Of a stretch of DNA of 8,608 nucleotides, positions 7,926-8,608 are shown piece by piece. The position numbers were made by a program, and so were the translations under genes. Source of the stretch: DASTHS01 sp035718085 (GTDB lineage Bacteria > Actinomycetota > Acidimicrobiia > Acidimicrobiales > Palsa-688). The notes beneath the pieces are model-generated. The model was not told the origin of the DNA. It did no database searches and worked only from the letters and a program-made list of their open reading frames with translations. The stretch is from assembly GCA_035718085.1 (NCBI GenBank), contig DASTHS010000118.1, positions 1 through 8,608 of the forward strand, in the 5' to 3' direction. Each line of letters begins with the position of its first letter. Position 1 is the first letter of the stretch.

Positions 7926-8608
7926 CCATGGACGTCGGCGCTGCCGGACCGACGACGGCGAACACGATGCTCGTCAGCGACATCATCCGCTACGCGGCGG
8001 TCGCCGAGCCCGACGCCCGGGCGCTGTGCTTCGGGGGGAGGTGGCACACCTTCTCCGAGATGGAGGCCAGGGTGAACCGGCTGGCCAACGGCCTGCTCGC
8101 GATCGCCGAGCCCGGTGCCAGGGTGGCGATCCTCGCCGAGAACCTGACCGAGTACGTGGACGCCTACTACGGCGTGCCGCTGGCCGGCATGGTGCTGACC
8201 TTCCTCAACTACCGGCTGCACCCTCGCGAGATCCAGGGCATCCTCGCCAACTCCGGTGCGTCGGTGCTGATCGTCGAGCCCCAGTACCTCGATCAACTCG
8301 AGGCCATCGGAGCCACCGACGGCCTCCAGCAGATCCTCGTGACCGGTGACGGCCCTGCGCCCGCCGATCCCCGGGCCTTCCTCTACGACGATCTCGTCGG
8401 CCGGTCGGCCACCGCCCGCCCGCAGGTGGCCCACGGCGACGACGCGCTCGCCTGGCTGATCTACACCAGTGGCACCACCGGCATGCCGAAGGGGGTGATG
8501 CTCAGCCACCGCAACCTCATCTCCGCAGTGGCCAACTCGGTCATGGCCTGGGAACGCAGCAGCGGCCCGACGGTCACGCTCACCCCCTGGCCGCTCTGCC
8601 ACGTCGCC
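7922..8608 (+). CDS. Second AMP-forming acyl-CoA synthetase, N-terminal part (cut by window edge)
   Basis: The first 229 residues of an ANL-superfamily acyl-CoA ligase; the frame stays open to the last base. The ATG at 7922 overlaps the kinase stop (ATGA) and has GGAGGTG (7908-7914) seven bases upstream; a second ATG at 7928 is less well spaced. Residues 20-60 (SDIIRYAAVAEPDARALCF, then FSEMEARVNRLANGL) are the usual N-terminal ligase segment. Residues 68-105 (VAILAENLTEYVDAYYGVPLAGM, then LNYRLHPREI) follow the family pattern, and the phosphate-binding loop YTSGTTGMPKG is at 181-191. The adenine motif, hinge and catalytic lysine lie beyond the edge, so completeness cannot be judged. It is clearly a different paralogue from the synthetase at 1840-3435, with different sequence around the shared motifs (GVMLSHRNLIS versus GAVLSHFNLLM). 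It probably activates the acid, or a breakdown intermediate, used by the same pathway. Confidence 0.92.
   Translation, partial: MTMDVGAAGPTTANTMLVSDIIRYAAVAEPDARALCFGGRWHTFSEMEARVNRLANGLLAIAEPGARVAILAENLTEYVDAYYGVPLAGMVLTFLNYRLHPREIQGILANSGASVLIVEPQYLDQLEAIGATDGLQQILVTGDGPAPADPRAFLYDDLVGRSATARPQVAHGDDALAWLIYTSGTTGMPKGVMLSHRNLISAVANSVMAWERSSGPTVTLTPWPLCHVA

Overview
The window is strongly G+C-rich. Third codon positions are dominated by G and C, GTG and TTG starts are frequent, and the genes are tightly packed. Together with the protein families present, this suggests a high-GC actinomycete (Actinomycetota), possibly an environmental Acidimicrobiia-like lineage. That placement is inference; there is no rRNA or other marker gene here. 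I see no tRNA, rRNA, CRISPR array, insertion sequence or phage gene.

Layout. (1) A rightward operon from about 1 to 4526 starts with the 3' end of a branched-chain-amino-acid-type (HAAT/Liv) ABC importer. The gene cut by the left edge appears to be a LivM permease tail fused to a LivG ATPase. It overlaps a livF-type ATPase gene, which is followed by an AMP-forming acyl-CoA synthetase and an SDR enzyme of the progesterone 5-beta-reductase/iridoid synthase-like (PRISE) type. (2) A leftward acyl-CoA dehydrogenase gene (4601-5872) converges on that operon; a GC-rich stem-loop lies in the short gap. (3) A divergent 225-bp control region (5873-6097) holds two near-identical 15-bp operator-like sites, one facing each flanking gene. 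(4) A second rightward operon (6098 to the right edge) encodes a crotonase-family protein, an APH-fold kinase of the ACAD10/ACAD11/LvaA type, and a second acyl-CoA synthetase that is cut by the edge. The three genes overlap by 14 and 4 bases.

Taken together this looks like an uptake, activation and beta-oxidation module for an organic acid: import by the Liv-type transporter, CoA ligation by one or both synthetases, oxidation by the acyl-CoA dehydrogenase, and hydration or isomerisation by the crotonase. The enone-reductase-like SDR and the hydroxyacyl-CoA-kinase-like protein suggest a substrate that is not a plain fatty acid, such as a cyclic or terpenoid/steroid-type enone or a 4-hydroxy acid. 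The actual substrate cannot be read from the sequence.

The points most worth following up are the kinase in a CoA-ester locus, the PRISE-like reductase, the paired operators in the divergent region, the crotonase lacking the usual catalytic glutamates, and the probable permease-ATPase fusion.
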